A DNA stretch of 64,000 bases from Flavobacterium piscis (GTDB taxonomy: Bacteria > Bacteroidota > Bacteroidia > Flavobacteriales > Flavobacteriaceae). The notes under the pieces are model-generated. The model had not been told where the DNA came from, ran no database searches, and saw only the letters and a list, made by a program, of their open reading frames with translations. Made by a program: the position numbers and the translations under genes. Position 1 is the stretch's first letter; every line of letters begins with the position of its first letter. The stretch lies in NCBI RefSeq assembly GCF_001686925.1, contig NZ_LVEN01000005.1, positions 62,001 to 126,000 of the forward strand, read 5' to 3'. Positions 1-7,988 of this stretch are shown piece by piece.

Positions 1-2
1 TG

Positions 3-266
3 CTTAAAATAAGTTCCCACGAAATAGGGCATATGTTTGGTCTTCATCATTGTATAAATGCCAACTGTGTCATGAATGGTACCAATAGTATGGAAGAAAC
101 CGACAGGCATTCGATCAGGTTATGCTCTGTTTGCCAAAGAAAACTGAATTCCTGTATAGCATATGATAATGAAAAGAGATTAACTGATTTAGAAAAATAT
201 TTTAAAAAGAATAACTTAACAGACGAATTTGGTTTAATGAAAAAAGATCTTGAAGTTATTCGATAA
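3..266 (+). CDS. amzA: archaemetzincin-family zinc metallopeptidase, C-terminal part
   Basis: The 5' end lies outside the window; the reading frame is open from base 3. The visible part begins with the zinc site HEIGHMFGLHHC (bases 18-53), the extended HExxHxxGxxHC signature of archaemetzincins. It is followed by a Cys-containing stretch with CVMNGTNSMEETD and a CSVC pair, which bind a second structural zinc in this family. The predicted role is a zinc-dependent aminopeptidase-like protease, probably cytoplasmic, although the N-terminus cannot be seen. The stop is 7 bases before the FMN reductase ATG, so the two genes are probably co-transcribed. Family assignment is secure; the physiological substrate is not known. 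Confidence 0.85.
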   Translation, partial: LKISSHEIGHMFGLHHCINANCVMNGTNSMEETDRHSIRLCSVCQRKLNSCIAYDNEKRLTDLEKYFKKNNLTDEFGLMKKDLEVIR

Positions 267-273
267 ATTAGAA

Positions 274-810
274 ATGAAAAAGATAAAAATAGTTGCGATA
301 ACAGGCAGCACCCGAAATAACTCAAGCAATTACAAAATTTTGAAGTTCATTTCAGAACAAATTAAAGATTTATTTGAGGTTGAAATATTCGAAAATATAG
401 ATAAACTTCCTCATTTTAATCCCGATTTAGATTCCGAAACTCCTCCGCAGGAAGTTATTTCTTTTAGAAATAAAATAGATAACGCTGATGGAGTTATCAT
501 TTGTACTCCGGAATATGTTTTCAGTTTGCCGGGAAGTTTAAAAAATGCTTTAGAATGGTGTGTTTCTACTACTCTGTTTTCAAATAAAAGAACAGGTTTA
601 ATTACCGCTTCGGCTTCCGGAGAAATGGGACACGAGCAACTGATTTTAATAATGAAAACGCTGGAAGCTAATTTAAAAGAGGAGACACAATTATTAATAT
701 CTGGCGTTCGGGGAAAAATTAATGAAAAGGGAGAAATTACAAATGTAGAAACCAGAGCGGCGCTGCAAAATTTTATCCATCATTACGAAAAACAATTTTC
801 AGTATCTTAA
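274..810 (+). CDS. NADPH-dependent FMN reductase-family flavoprotein
   Basis: A 178-residue flavodoxin-fold protein. The phosphate-binding loop GSTR (residues 11-14) follows the first beta strand, and the later motif TPEYVFSLPGSLKNALEW is the conserved PEYN-type, flavin-contacting segment of the NADPH:FMN reductase/azoreductase (YieF/ChrR-like) family. The ATG at 274 is preferred over an in-frame TTG at 250, because the latter adds eight poorly conserved residues and overlaps the upstream stop. It probably reduces free FMN, quinones or other electrophiles in the cytoplasm using NAD(P)H. The substrate cannot be told from sequence. Confidence 0.85.
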   Translation: MKKIKIVAITGSTRNNSSNYKILKFISEQIKDLFEVEIFENIDKLPHFNPDLDSETPPQEVISFRNKIDNADGVIICTPEYVFSLPGSLKNALEWCVSTTLFSNKRTGLITASASGEMGHEQLILIMKTLEANLKEETQLLISGVRGKINEKGEITNVETRAALQNFIHHYEKQFSVS

Positions 811-855
811 CAATCAATTAATTGATTAGTTTTACTTTTCATCTTTTTAAACAAA

Positions 856-1719
856 ATGATCACAAGAAGAAACTTTATAATAAACACAAGTCTGGCTGCA
901 GCAACAGTTTTGGCCTTACCATCATTAGCCTTTACTATGGATAAAAAAGAAATAGGTTTGCAATTATATACCCTGCGTGATGAACTTCCAAAAGATGTAA
1001 AATCAACTTTAGAGAAAGTCGCAAAAGCGGGATATAAAACAGTCGAAACGTATGGTTTTTCTATAAAAGATCAATTTTGGGGATTATCTCCAATTGAGGT
1101 TAAAAAAATCTTAGATGCAAATAATTTGAAAGCTCCAAGCGGACATTATAATTTAGGAAGCTTTTTGTATGATGGAAATTTAGAAGAAGTTAAAGCTGCG
1201 ATTGAAGCGGCTCAAATTTTAAAAAACGAATATTTAACCGTTCCCTGGGTTGATGAACCTTTTAGGAATGATTTTCATAAGATTGCTGTTCGTTTAAATG
1301 AAGCCGGAAAAATGTGCGCAGCTGCAGGTTTAAAATTAGCGTACCATAATCATGATTTTGAATTTAAGAAACACAACGGAATTACGGGGTATGAAATTTT
1401 ATTGAAGGAAACAGATCGTAATTTAGTTTATTTTGAATTGGATTTATATTGGGTGGTTCGCTCAGGAAATGATCCCATTAAATTATTCAGAGAAAATCCG
1501 GGGCGTTTTAAATTATGGCATGTAAAAGATATGGATAAAGTAAATCCTGATTTAAATACAGAAATAGGTTCAGGATCTATTGACTTTAAAACTATTTTTA
1601 AAGAGGTAAAACAATCCGGAATGAAACATTTTTTTGTAGAACAAGAGAATAATTATAAGCCAAATGCTTTTGAAGCGATTAAAACCAGCTGTGATTTTAT
1701 TTTAAAAGAATTGATTTAG
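856..1719 (+). CDS. sugar phosphate isomerase/epimerase-family TIM-barrel protein, Tat-exported
   Basis: 287 residues. The N-terminus carries a twin-arginine pair at residues 4-5 (RRNFI) followed by a hydrophobic, Ala-rich stretch to about residue 27, so export by Tat is likely. The rest is an AP-endonuclease-2/xylose-isomerase-like TIM barrel: LQLYTLRDE near residue 36, HNHDFEF at 164-170 and HVKD later are the usual metal-site strands. Homologues act as sugar isomerases, epimerases or inosose-type enzymes. A periplasmic carbohydrate role is inferred; the substrate is unknown. It sits 45 bases after the FMN reductase. Confidence 0.85.
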   Translation: MITRRNFIINTSLAAATVLALPSLAFTMDKKEIGLQLYTLRDELPKDVKSTLEKVAKAGYKTVETYGFSIKDQFWGLSPIEVKKILDANNLKAPSGHYNLGSFLYDGNLEEVKAAIEAAQILKNEYLTVPWVDEPFRNDFHKIAVRLNEAGKMCAAAGLKLAYHNHDFEFKKHNGITGYEILLKETDRNLVYFELDLYWVVRSGNDPIKLFRENPGRFKLWHVKDMDKVNPDLNTEIGSGSIDFKTIFKEVKQSGMKHFFVEQENNYKPNAFEAIKTSCDFILKELI

Positions 1720-1768
1720 GTTGAAATAATTTAAAAATGTATTTTTGTAGGAATAAAATTAGAAAGAC

Positions 1769-2119
1769 ATGCAAAGTTTTGGAACAAGTAAAGAGTTTAT
1801 AAAAGGAGATGAAATAGAGTGGGAAGTAGTGGGCGAAGGAATAAAACGTAAAATCCTGGCCTATGATGACAGAGTAATGCTGGTAAATGTTCATTTCGAA
1901 AAAGGAGGAATTGGTACTTTACACGAACATTATCATACACAAGTTACTTATGTTTCAAGCGGAAAATTTGATGTAACAATCAATGGAGTTACGCAAACCT
2001 TAAAAGAAGGTGATAGTTTTTATATTCCGCCTCATGCAATTCATGGAGTAGTTTGTTTGGAAAGCGGACTTTTAACAGATGTTTTTAGTCCAATTCGTGA
2101 AGATTTTATGCAGTCATAA
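1769..2119 (+). CDS. small cupin-domain protein (KdgF-like)
   Basis: 116 residues forming one cupin barrel. The first metal motif is H52-x-H54-x-H56-x-Q58 (LHEHYHTQ) and the second contains H92 in IPPHAIHG. This arrangement resembles KdgF-type proteins, which help linearise unsaturated uronates in pectin or alginate breakdown, but single-domain cupins have many functions and no uronate genes are adjacent. It is 49 bases downstream of the TIM-barrel gene on the same strand, so a shared transcript and a carbohydrate role are plausible. Confidence 0.8.
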   Translation: MQSFGTSKEFIKGDEIEWEVVGEGIKRKILAYDDRVMLVNVHFEKGGIGTLHEHYHTQVTYVSSGKFDVTINGVTQTLKEGDSFYIPPHAIHGVVCLESGLLTDVFSPIREDFMQS

Positions 2120-2200
2120 GGTTTTAAAAATCAATATTTTCTCGGGAATAATCTTCTGATTTATTTCAAGGTTTGAAAAATTTATAGATTTTTTAAAGTT

Positions 2201-2227
2201 TTGATAAAGATTAGATTGGTATTTTTG
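2201..2227 (+). promoter_or_regulatory. Bacteroidota-type promoter of the MFS gene
   Basis: TTG at 2201-2203 (-33-like) and TATTTTTG at 2220-2227 (-7 box TAnnTTTG). The box ends only four bases before the ATG at 2232, so the transcript would be leaderless or nearly so. Confidence 0.5.
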
Positions 2228-2231
2228 CAAA

Positions 2232-3398
2232 ATGAATTTATCCAAAACGAATGTCTTATTTATGGCAGCTTGCACTGGACTTATAGTTGCAAATCTGTAT
2301 TACTGCCAACCTTTAATTGTATTAATTGCCAACGAATTTAAAATTCCTGAAGCCAGTGCAGGAACAATAACATATCTTACTCAGGCCGGTTATGCTATCG
2401 GATTGTTTTTTATGGTTCCGCTGGGAGATAAACTGGAGCGAAAAAAACAAATTCTAATTACCACTTTTGCTTCTGTAATTGCTTTAATTCTTGCTGCTAC
2501 GGCAAAAAGTTTCTTTCTTTTACAAGTAGCTTCTTTATTAATCGGAATCACTTCGATCGTACCACAACTTATTTTGCCTTTGGCTGCATCATTAAGTGCG
2601 CCCGAACAACGAGGCAAAGTCGTAGGAACCATCATGAGCGGATTACTTGTAGGGATTTTATTGTCGAGAACTTTAAGCGGATTTATTGGTCAGGTTTTGG
2701 GGTGGAGATCGATGTTTTATATCGCATCAGGAATTTGTCTTTTGATCTTTTTTGTAATTCAGAATAAATTTCCCGTTAATAAACCTCAGTTTCAGGGAAC
2801 TTACGGTCAATTAATTAAATCTCTTTTTACACTTATAAAAACAGAGCCTGTTTTGCGTGAAGCCACGATGATTAATGTTTTTAGCTTTGCTCAGTTTGGA
2901 GCTTTCTGGACTACAATGGTTTTATTGCTTTCGGGAGAACCTTTTGGTTTTAATAGTGCTACAATTGGTTTATTCGGAATTGTAGGTGCTTCAGGAGCTT
3001 TAGCAGCACCTTTAGTAGGGAAAATGGGAGATAAAGGAGGTTCGAGAGTAGCTGTAGGTTACGGTTGTTTATTGATTTTAATTAGCTTTTTGATTTTTTA
3101 TTTTTCAATAGAAAGTGTTATCGGAATCGCGATTGGAATCGTTTTTATCGACATAGGAATCCAGGGAGTTCACATTTCAAACCAAACCAGAGTGTATTCA
3201 TTGCTTCCCGAAGCCAGAAACAGATTAAACACTGTTTTTATGTCGTTTAGCTTTTTAGGAACAGCAGCCGGATCAGCTTACGGATTATTATTATGGAAAT
3301 TGGGCGGATGGCATGCCGTAACTATTGGGTGTGTTGGTTTATCAGCTTTGGCATTTACAGTTTACGGTCTTACTTATAAATCAAAGTCTAAAAGATAG
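2232..3398 (+). CDS. MFS transporter, probable efflux permease
   Basis: 388 residues with about 12 hydrophobic helices typical of a major facilitator superfamily permease. The inter-helix loop with GDKLERKK (about residue 64) is the MFS motif A region between TM2 and TM3, and QLILPLAASLSAPEQRGKVVG resembles the TM4-5 loop of YdhP/AraJ-type drug or sugar exporters. Located in the inner membrane. It has its own promoter, so it is probably not part of the preceding cupin transcript. The substrate is unknown. Confidence 0.88.
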   Translation: MNLSKTNVLFMAACTGLIVANLYYCQPLIVLIANEFKIPEASAGTITYLTQAGYAIGLFFMVPLGDKLERKKQILITTFASVIALILAATAKSFFLLQVASLLIGITSIVPQLILPLAASLSAPEQRGKVVGTIMSGLLVGILLSRTLSGFIGQVLGWRSMFYIASGICLLIFFVIQNKFPVNKPQFQGTYGQLIKSLFTLIKTEPVLREATMINVFSFAQFGAFWTTMVLLLSGEPFGFNSATIGLFGIVGASGALAAPLVGKMGDKGGSRVAVGYGCLLILISFLIFYFSIESVIGIAIGIVFIDIGIQGVHISNQTRVYSLLPEARNRLNTVFMSFSFLGTAAGSAYGLLLWKLGGWHAVTIGCVGLSALAFTVYGLTYKSKSKR

Positions 3399-3408
3399 AA
3401 AGCACAAA

Positions 3409-3435
3409 TTGATATAAAATTAATTTGTAAATTTG
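3409..3435 (+). promoter_or_regulatory. Promoter of the PPIase gene
   Basis: TTG at 3409-3411 and TAAATTTG at 3428-3435, about 20 bases before the ATG at 3458. It matches the TTG / TAnnTTTG Bacteroidota consensus and the same 16-base gap seen upstream of the MFS gene. Confidence 0.5.
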
Positions 3436-3457
3436 CATTTAAATTAAAAATAACAAC

Positions 3458-4390
3458 ATGGAAAACGGAATATACGCTAAATTCAACACTAGTAAAGGTT
3501 CGATTTTAGTAAAACTAACTCACGATTTAACACCGGGAACTGTAGGGAATTTTGTAGCTCTTGCAGAAGGAAATATGGAAAATAAAGTAAAACTTCAAGG
3601 GCAAAAGTTCTATGACGGATTAACTTTTCACAGAGTAATTCCTGATTTTATGATTCAGGGTGGTTGCCCAAAAGGAACTGGAACTGGTGATCCTGGATAT
3701 AAATTTGATGATGAATTTCACCCAAGTTTAAAACACGATCGTCCTGGAGTTTTGGCAATGGCAAATTCAGGACCTGCAAGTAATGGTTCTCAATTTTACA
3801 TCACTCACGTTCCAACTTCTTGGTTAGACGGAAAACATACTGTTTTTGGTCATGTTATCGAAGGACAGGATATCGTTGATGCTGTAGCTCAAGGTGATGC
3901 ATTAGAAAGTGTTGAAATCATCAGAGTTGGAGAAGAAGCTGAAAAATTTAATGCTATTGAAGCTTTTGTAGGTTTAAAAGGTGCTCGTCTAAAAAGAGAT
4001 GCAGCTTTAAAAGCAGAATCTGAAGCAAAAATGGAGCAATTGGCTGCCGGATTTGATAAAACAGATAGCGGTTTACGTTATAAAATGATTAATAAAGGTG
4101 AAGGTAAAAAAGCTGAAGCAGGAAAAACTGTTGCAGTTCATTACGAAGGATCTTTAGAAAACGGAAAAGTTTTTGATTCATCTTATCCACGTAAAAAACC
4201 AATCGAATTTAGATTAGGTCAGGGTCAGGTTATCGAAGGATGGGACGAAGGTATCGCTTTACTACAAGTTGGTGATAAAGCTCGTTTTGTAATCCCGTCT
4301 GATTTAGCTTACGGTGCTGCAGGTGCAGGAGGAGTTATTCCACCAAACGCTACTTTAATTTTTGACGTTGAATTAATGGACGTAAAATAA
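3458..4390 (+). CDS. dual-family peptidyl-prolyl isomerase: cyclophilin fused to FKBP
   Basis: 310 residues carrying two unrelated isomerase domains. Residues about 5-155 are a cyclophilin: FHRVIPDFMIQGG, ANSGPASNGSQFYIT and LDGKHTVFGHV are the conserved active-site segments. Residues about 205-310 are an FKBP: VHYEGSLENGKVFDSS, VIEGWDEGI and the closing IPPNATLIFDVEL. A Lys/Glu/Ala-rich linker of about 45 residues joins them. No signal peptide is visible, so it is probably cytoplasmic, where it would catalyse proline cis-trans isomerisation during folding. Fusions with this order are known in a few bacteria and protists. It ends at a strong terminator. Confidence 0.93.
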   Translation: MENGIYAKFNTSKGSILVKLTHDLTPGTVGNFVALAEGNMENKVKLQGQKFYDGLTFHRVIPDFMIQGGCPKGTGTGDPGYKFDDEFHPSLKHDRPGVLAMANSGPASNGSQFYITHVPTSWLDGKHTVFGHVIEGQDIVDAVAQGDALESVEIIRVGEEAEKFNAIEAFVGLKGARLKRDAALKAESEAKMEQLAAGFDKTDSGLRYKMINKGEGKKAEAGKTVAVHYEGSLENGKVFDSSYPRKKPIEFRLGQGQVIEGWDEGIALLQVGDKARFVIPSDLAYGAAGAGGVIPPNATLIFDVELMDVK

Positions 4391-4427
4391 GAAAACAACA
4401 TACAATTTAGTATTGTTTTAAATAATT

Positions 4428-4459
4428 ATCCCATAGGCTTCGGCGTATGGGATTTTTTT
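4428..4459 (+). terminator. rho-independent terminator after the PPIase gene
   Basis: ATCCCATA (4428-4435) pairs with TATGGGAT (4446-4453). An inner GC pair closes a TTCG tetraloop (4439-4442), and the stem is followed by a T-run. Confidence 0.85.
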
Positions 4460-4486
4460 ATATTTACTTAAAAATATAGATAAACA

Positions 4487-4801
4487 ATGAAATTAAAAAT
4501 CTTAATCCTTGCAGCTGTAACGTTACTTTTAGCTTCATGCGGAACTCAGAAGACAGCTCCAGTTGCAACGACAGAACCTGCGCTGGTATTTGATACTACA
4601 AAAGCCGTAGCATTAACTCCAGAATTAGAAGCAGGCAAAAACCTGTACGAGAATAGTTGTGCAAGATGTCATAAATTATATGACGCAAAGCAATTTAGTA
4701 AAGAAGAGTGGAAACCTATTTTGACAAGGATGCAGAAAAAAGCGAAGTTAGATGATACTCAGATAGCTTCGATTTCAAATTATATAAGCTCTCAATTGTA
4801 A
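4487..4801 (+). CDS. small haem-c lipoprotein (cytochrome c-like)
   Basis: 104 residues. It has a lipoprotein signal with lipobox LLASC (Cys at residue 18), then a disordered Thr/Pro/Ala segment and one haem-binding CxxCH motif (CARCH) preceded by AGKNLYENS. A distal Met (LTRMQKK) could be the sixth ligand. It would be anchored to a membrane facing the periplasm and act as a small electron carrier; the redox partner is not encoded nearby. Confidence 0.85.
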   Translation: MKLKILILAAVTLLLASCGTQKTAPVATTEPALVFDTTKAVALTPELEAGKNLYENSCARCHKLYDAKQFSKEEWKPILTRMQKKAKLDDTQIASISNYISSQL

Positions 4802-4875
4802 GAAGTTTATAATTGTAGATTAATAAAACTCAGTAAATTATTTATTGGATAGTTTTTTTATTTAAGATAGAACAT

Positions 4876-4905
4876 AAAAAAAACACCTTCACGAGTGAGG
4901 TGTTT
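4876..4905 (-). terminator. terminator of the Rnk/GreA-like gene
   Basis: AAACACCT (4881-4888) pairs with AGGTGTTT (4898-4905), and the A-run at 4876-4883 reads as a T-run on the minus strand. It lies just past the stop at 4913. Confidence 0.8.
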
Positions 4906-4912
4906 AAAAAAA

Positions 4913-5308
4913 TTAAGCGTTTTCTTCGGCGATATTATTAACTGCAACTATTTTTAATGTTTTTATTCCAGCCGGCAATTCCCAATCAACTTCGTCATTT
5001 TCTTTAAATCCAATAATAGCAACACTTAAAGGTGCGAGTATCGAAATTTTACTTTGTTTTAAATCTGCATATGAGGGCAAAACGATCTGAATTTTCATTT
5101 GTTTATTTGCTTTTACATCTTCGATAGTGACATAAGAATTGATTCTTACAATCGAGTTGTCCAGTTCGCTTTCTTTGCTAATTACCGCTCGGTCTAATTC
5201 TTGCGAAAGCTGATTCGCTTCTTTAGCATTTGTTGAATTTTTACTTTTTGAGATCAATTCTCTTAAAAAGTGATAATCTGTTTTGCAGAAAGTGGGTGTT
5301 GGTTTCAT
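4913..5308 (-). CDS. GreA/GreB-family (Rnk-like) RNA polymerase secondary-channel factor
   Basis: 131 residues. The N-terminal third is a short helical region rich in Lys/Ser/Glu rather than the full GreA coiled coil. The C-terminal half shows the GreA/B FKBP-like domain: VRINSYVTIED, IQIVLPSYADL, ISILAPLSVAIIGFKENDEVDWELP. The length and shortened finger match Rnk-type proteins, which bind RNA polymerase but lack transcript-cleavage activity. It stands alone between a terminator and an empty 434-base spacer. Confidence 0.8.
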   Translation of the reverse strand: MKPTPTFCKTDYHFLRELISKSKNSTNAKEANQLSQELDRAVISKESELDNSIVRINSYVTIEDVKANKQMKIQIVLPSYADLKQSKISILAPLSVAIIGFKENDEVDWELPAGIKTLKIVAVNNIAEENA

Positions 5309-5742
5309 AACTATGTTTTATTTTATTATTATTATTAATTTATTTTGAATTTCAGAGTTTTGTTTAATTTCTTCTGCAGGCTTATAAATGCATAATTTTT
5401 ATTTCAAAATGCGTAATGCAAATCGAAATTTTAAAAGAATGATGTTTTGGAAATTTTTGATTGAAAGAACCAAAAAATTACTTGAGAGAGTATTTACTCT
5501 TTCAAATAAAATAAATGATTAAATCGTGGTATAAATCCTCCGCCTGAAAGAAGAAATTTGAAATAGACGGAGGCCTAATTAATAAAGGCCTTACTATGAC
5601 TAATAAATACAGCAGCAAGCGGTTTTCTCCTTAAAGAAAACAGCAATGTTAAGGCCGTAAATATATTTATAGTGCTCACAATGAGAATAATTAATTTTGA
5701 TCTGTAAAGATAGGGAAACTTTTTGAAATAGCTATAATTGTT
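5309..5742. other. gene-free spacer with a possible structured element
   Basis: No convincing ORF. The right half holds paired segments: CCTCCG (5537-5542) with CGGAGG (5568-5573), GGCCTTA (5587-5593) with TAAGGCC (5650-5656), and an inner GTTTTCT (5622-5628) with AGAAAAC (5635-5641). This could be an intergenic repeat or a small RNA fold; nothing identifies it. Confidence 0.35.
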
Positions 5743-6297
5743 TTATTTCCATTTAATATTGCATCCAATACTTGGCTTTTGTGGTTCTTTTAAGCTTCTG
5801 TTATAAATGAGAGCATCAACAGCGCTTCGAAGGTCAGTTCCGCTTAACGGGATTCCGTTTCCGGGTCTTGAATCATCCAGCTGGCCACGGTAAAACAATT
5901 TGTTCTGATCGTCGAATAAATAGAAATCAGGAGTGCATGCAGCATCAAAAGCTTTAGCAACTTCTTGACTTTCATCATATAAATAAGGAAAATCTATTTT
6001 ATTCTGAAAAGCAAACTCAGTCATTAATTCAGGCGAATCCTGAGGATATTTTTCAACATCGTTACTGGAAATAGCTACAACACCAAGTCCTTGTACGCGA
6101 TAATCATTGGCAATCATCACGATTTCGTTGATGACATGAAGTACAAACGGACAGTGGTTACAAATAAAAATGACTAATGTTCCCTTTGATCCTTTTAAAT
6201 CTTCAAATGAATATTGATTATTAGAATTAGTATCTTTTAATATAAATCCCGGAGCAATGGTGCCTAGTGGTAACATATTCGAAGGAGTTCGTGCCAT
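5743..6297 (-). CDS. thioredoxin-fold redoxin (AhpC/TSA-like) with CNHC motif
   Basis: 184 residues from the ATG at 6297; an in-frame TTG three codons upstream is less likely. It has a redoxin fold: FEDLKGSKGTLVIFIC, then the active-site CNHC (C46, C49) within NHCPFVLHV, and later AISSNDVEKYPQDSP and FDAACTPDFYLFD. The family is the NHCPFV-type thioredoxin/TlpA-like redoxins, probably cytoplasmic because there is no signal peptide. It presumably reduces peroxides or disulfides; no partner is encoded beside it. Confidence 0.85.
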   Translation of the reverse strand: MARTPSNMLPLGTIAPGFILKDTNSNNQYSFEDLKGSKGTLVIFICNHCPFVLHVINEIVMIANDYRVQGLGVVAISSNDVEKYPQDSPELMTEFAFQNKIDFPYLYDESQEVAKAFDAACTPDFYLFDDQNKLFYRGQLDDSRPGNGIPLSGTDLRSAVDALIYNRSLKEPQKPSIGCNIKWK

Positions 6298-6361
6298 TTT
6301 ATACAAAAATTAGTTATTCAAAAATAACCTTAATATTCTGTAAAAGAAAGAGCATGGAAAC

Positions 6362-6407
6362 AAAAAAAAATATCCAAAGAAGATTTTATAAAAGTTCTTT
6401 GGATATT
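6362..6407 (-). terminator. terminator of the alpha/beta hydrolase gene
   Basis: A 13-base perfect stem: AATATCCAAAGAA (6369-6381) with TTCTTTGGATATT (6395-6407). The A-run at 6362-6370 gives a T-run on the minus strand, downstream of the stop at 6428. Confidence 0.85.
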
Positions 6408-6427
6408 CTTTGACTATCAATGCTGAT

Positions 6428-7324
6428 TTACGAATTCAAAAAGTTCAGTAAATCATTATTTAATTTATCTTTATCTGTGTAAAATAATCCGTGTGGTGCG
6501 CCTTCATAAACAATATAAGTGTTTTCACGAATGGCTTTGGCTGCTTTTTTTGATGTTAGCTCAATTGGAACAATTTTGTCATCATCACCGTGAATAATTA
6601 AAGTTGGAACTTTAATAAAATCCAATTCTTCTCTAAAATCAGTATACGAAAAAGATTCAGCACATTTTAGAGTGGCACGAGGAGAAGCAAAGGAACACAA
6701 TGTTCTGTAGTATTCTAATAATGGTGTGCTTAAAGGTTTGTTGATAATGTTGATTCCAAAGAAAGTTTTTCCAAAATTATCTACAAAACCAATTCTGTCT
6801 TCTTTGATGGCACTTGCTGTAGTTTCGCTTTTTTCTTTTGGATGCCCATCAGGATTATCACTTGTTTGTAATAAAAACGGAACTACCGAAGAGATTAAAG
6901 CTGCTTTTGTAACTCCTTTTCCGCCATAACGGCTAAAATAACGAACTACTTCACCTCCGCCCATTGAGAAACCTATAAGAGTTGCATTTTCTAATTTAAG
7001 CTGCTCGATAATTTCTTTTAAATCATCAGTTAACGTATCGTAATCATAACCATCATAAGGTTGAGATGATTTACCAAATCCTCTGCGATCATAAGCAATA
7101 ACTCTGTAATTGTTCTGAACTAAAAAATCAATCTGATATTCCCACATTTCATTAGAAAGTGGCCAGCCGTGAATTAAAATTACAGGTTTTCCTTTTCCAT
7201 AATCCTTTACATATAAACGTACATTTTTAGCAGTTTCAATGTATTTGTCTGTATTTAGTTCCTGAATATCAAAATCAAAATCTCTTAGAGATTGGTCGGC
7301 GTTAAGGAGGGTTTTTTCCATCAT
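6428..7324 (-). CDS. alpha/beta hydrolase, non-haem chloroperoxidase-like
   Basis: 298 residues. The core shows the oxyanion motif HGWPLS (about 52), the nucleophile elbow GFSMGG (Ser120), an acid in HGDDDKIVP and a late GAPHGLF histidine, the complete catalytic triad of the chloroperoxidase/esterase branch. About 30 extra residues precede the core, without a signal peptide. It probably acts on small esters; the halogenation activity named for this family is usually a side reaction. The start is a tandem ATG ATG. Confidence 0.87.
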   Translation of the reverse strand: MMEKTLLNADQSLRDFDFDIQELNTDKYIETAKNVRLYVKDYGKGKPVILIHGWPLSNEMWEYQIDFLVQNNYRVIAYDRRGFGKSSQPYDGYDYDTLTDDLKEIIEQLKLENATLIGFSMGGGEVVRYFSRYGGKGVTKAALISSVVPFLLQTSDNPDGHPKEKSETTASAIKEDRIGFVDNFGKTFFGINIINKPLSTPLLEYYRTLCSFASPRATLKCAESFSYTDFREELDFIKVPTLIIHGDDDKIVPIELTSKKAAKAIRENTYIVYEGAPHGLFYTDKDKLNNDLLNFLNS

Positions 7325-7456
7325 ATATTTTTTTAGTTTGAGCTTAATAAGTGTTAAGTGAAATTAGCAGTAGTACTAAAAAAAACGGTTATAGAATTAG
7401 TAGTAATAATTACAAAATTAATAGGTTTGTAATACTGTATACTCAAAAATATAAAA

Positions 7457-7792
7457 ATGGATTTAACCTGGAGTGAATTTGAAAGAACCGATATGCGTGT
7501 CGGAACAATTATAGAAGTAAATGATTTTCCTGAAGCAAGAAAACCGGCTTATCAGCTCACAATCGATTTTGGTGCTGAAATTGGTATTCGAAAATCATCA
7601 GCACAAATTACCAAACGCTACCAAAAAGAAGATTTAGTCAACCGACAGATTGTAGCTGTTGTAAACTTCCCAAGAAAACAAATTGGGAAATTTATGAGCG
7701 AATGTTTGGTTCTTGGTGCTGTAGGAGAGGAGGGAGATGTAATTTTACTGGCTCCTGATTTTAAAATACAAAATGGGCTTAGGATTGGGTAG
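7457..7792 (+). CDS. csaA: CsaA-like tRNA-binding-domain protein
   Basis: 111 residues forming a single EMAP-II/OB-fold tRNA-binding domain: FERTDMRVGTI, FPEARKPAYQLTIDFG, GIRKSSAQIT, VVNFPRKQIGKFMSE and the C-terminal VILLAPD segment. This is the length and order of CsaA, a homodimeric protein described as an export-related chaperone that also binds tRNA. It is a monocistronic gene on the plus strand between minus-strand genes. Confidence 0.9.
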   Translation: MDLTWSEFERTDMRVGTIIEVNDFPEARKPAYQLTIDFGAEIGIRKSSAQITKRYQKEDLVNRQIVAVVNFPRKQIGKFMSECLVLGAVGEEGDVILLAPDFKIQNGLRIG

Positions 7793-7799
7793 ATTGGTT

Positions 7800-7985
7800 T
7801 ACAGTCTCAGTTTACAGTCTGAACCGGAATTAACCGCAAAGTTCGCAAAGGTTTTACGCAAGGTTCGCAAAGTTTTATACAAAGCTTTGCGAACTTTTGA
7901 GTTTTTATAAAATGCTTTATGATAAAAAACCTTGCGAACTTTGCGGTTAAATTCTGCTCAAACTGAGACTGAAAACTGAGACTGA
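7800..7985. repeat. composite intergenic palindrome between convergent genes
   Basis: TTAACCGCAAAGTTCGCAA (7830-7848) is perfectly complementary to 7932-7950, and an inner GTTCGCAAAG (7863-7872) pairs with CTTTGCGAAC (7885-7894). The outside is bordered by CAGTCTCAGTTT words at 7802-7813 and their complements (AAACTGAGACTG) at 7960-7985. It probably terminates transcription from both sides. Confidence 0.75.
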
Positions 7986-7988
7986 AAA

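Noticed and set aside
5575..5700. short open reading without a start ending SLRRKPLAAVFISHSKAFIN on the minus strand
   Set aside because: In frame after the redoxin stop, no ATG, and overlapping the paired segments; possible repeat-derived reading rather than a gene.
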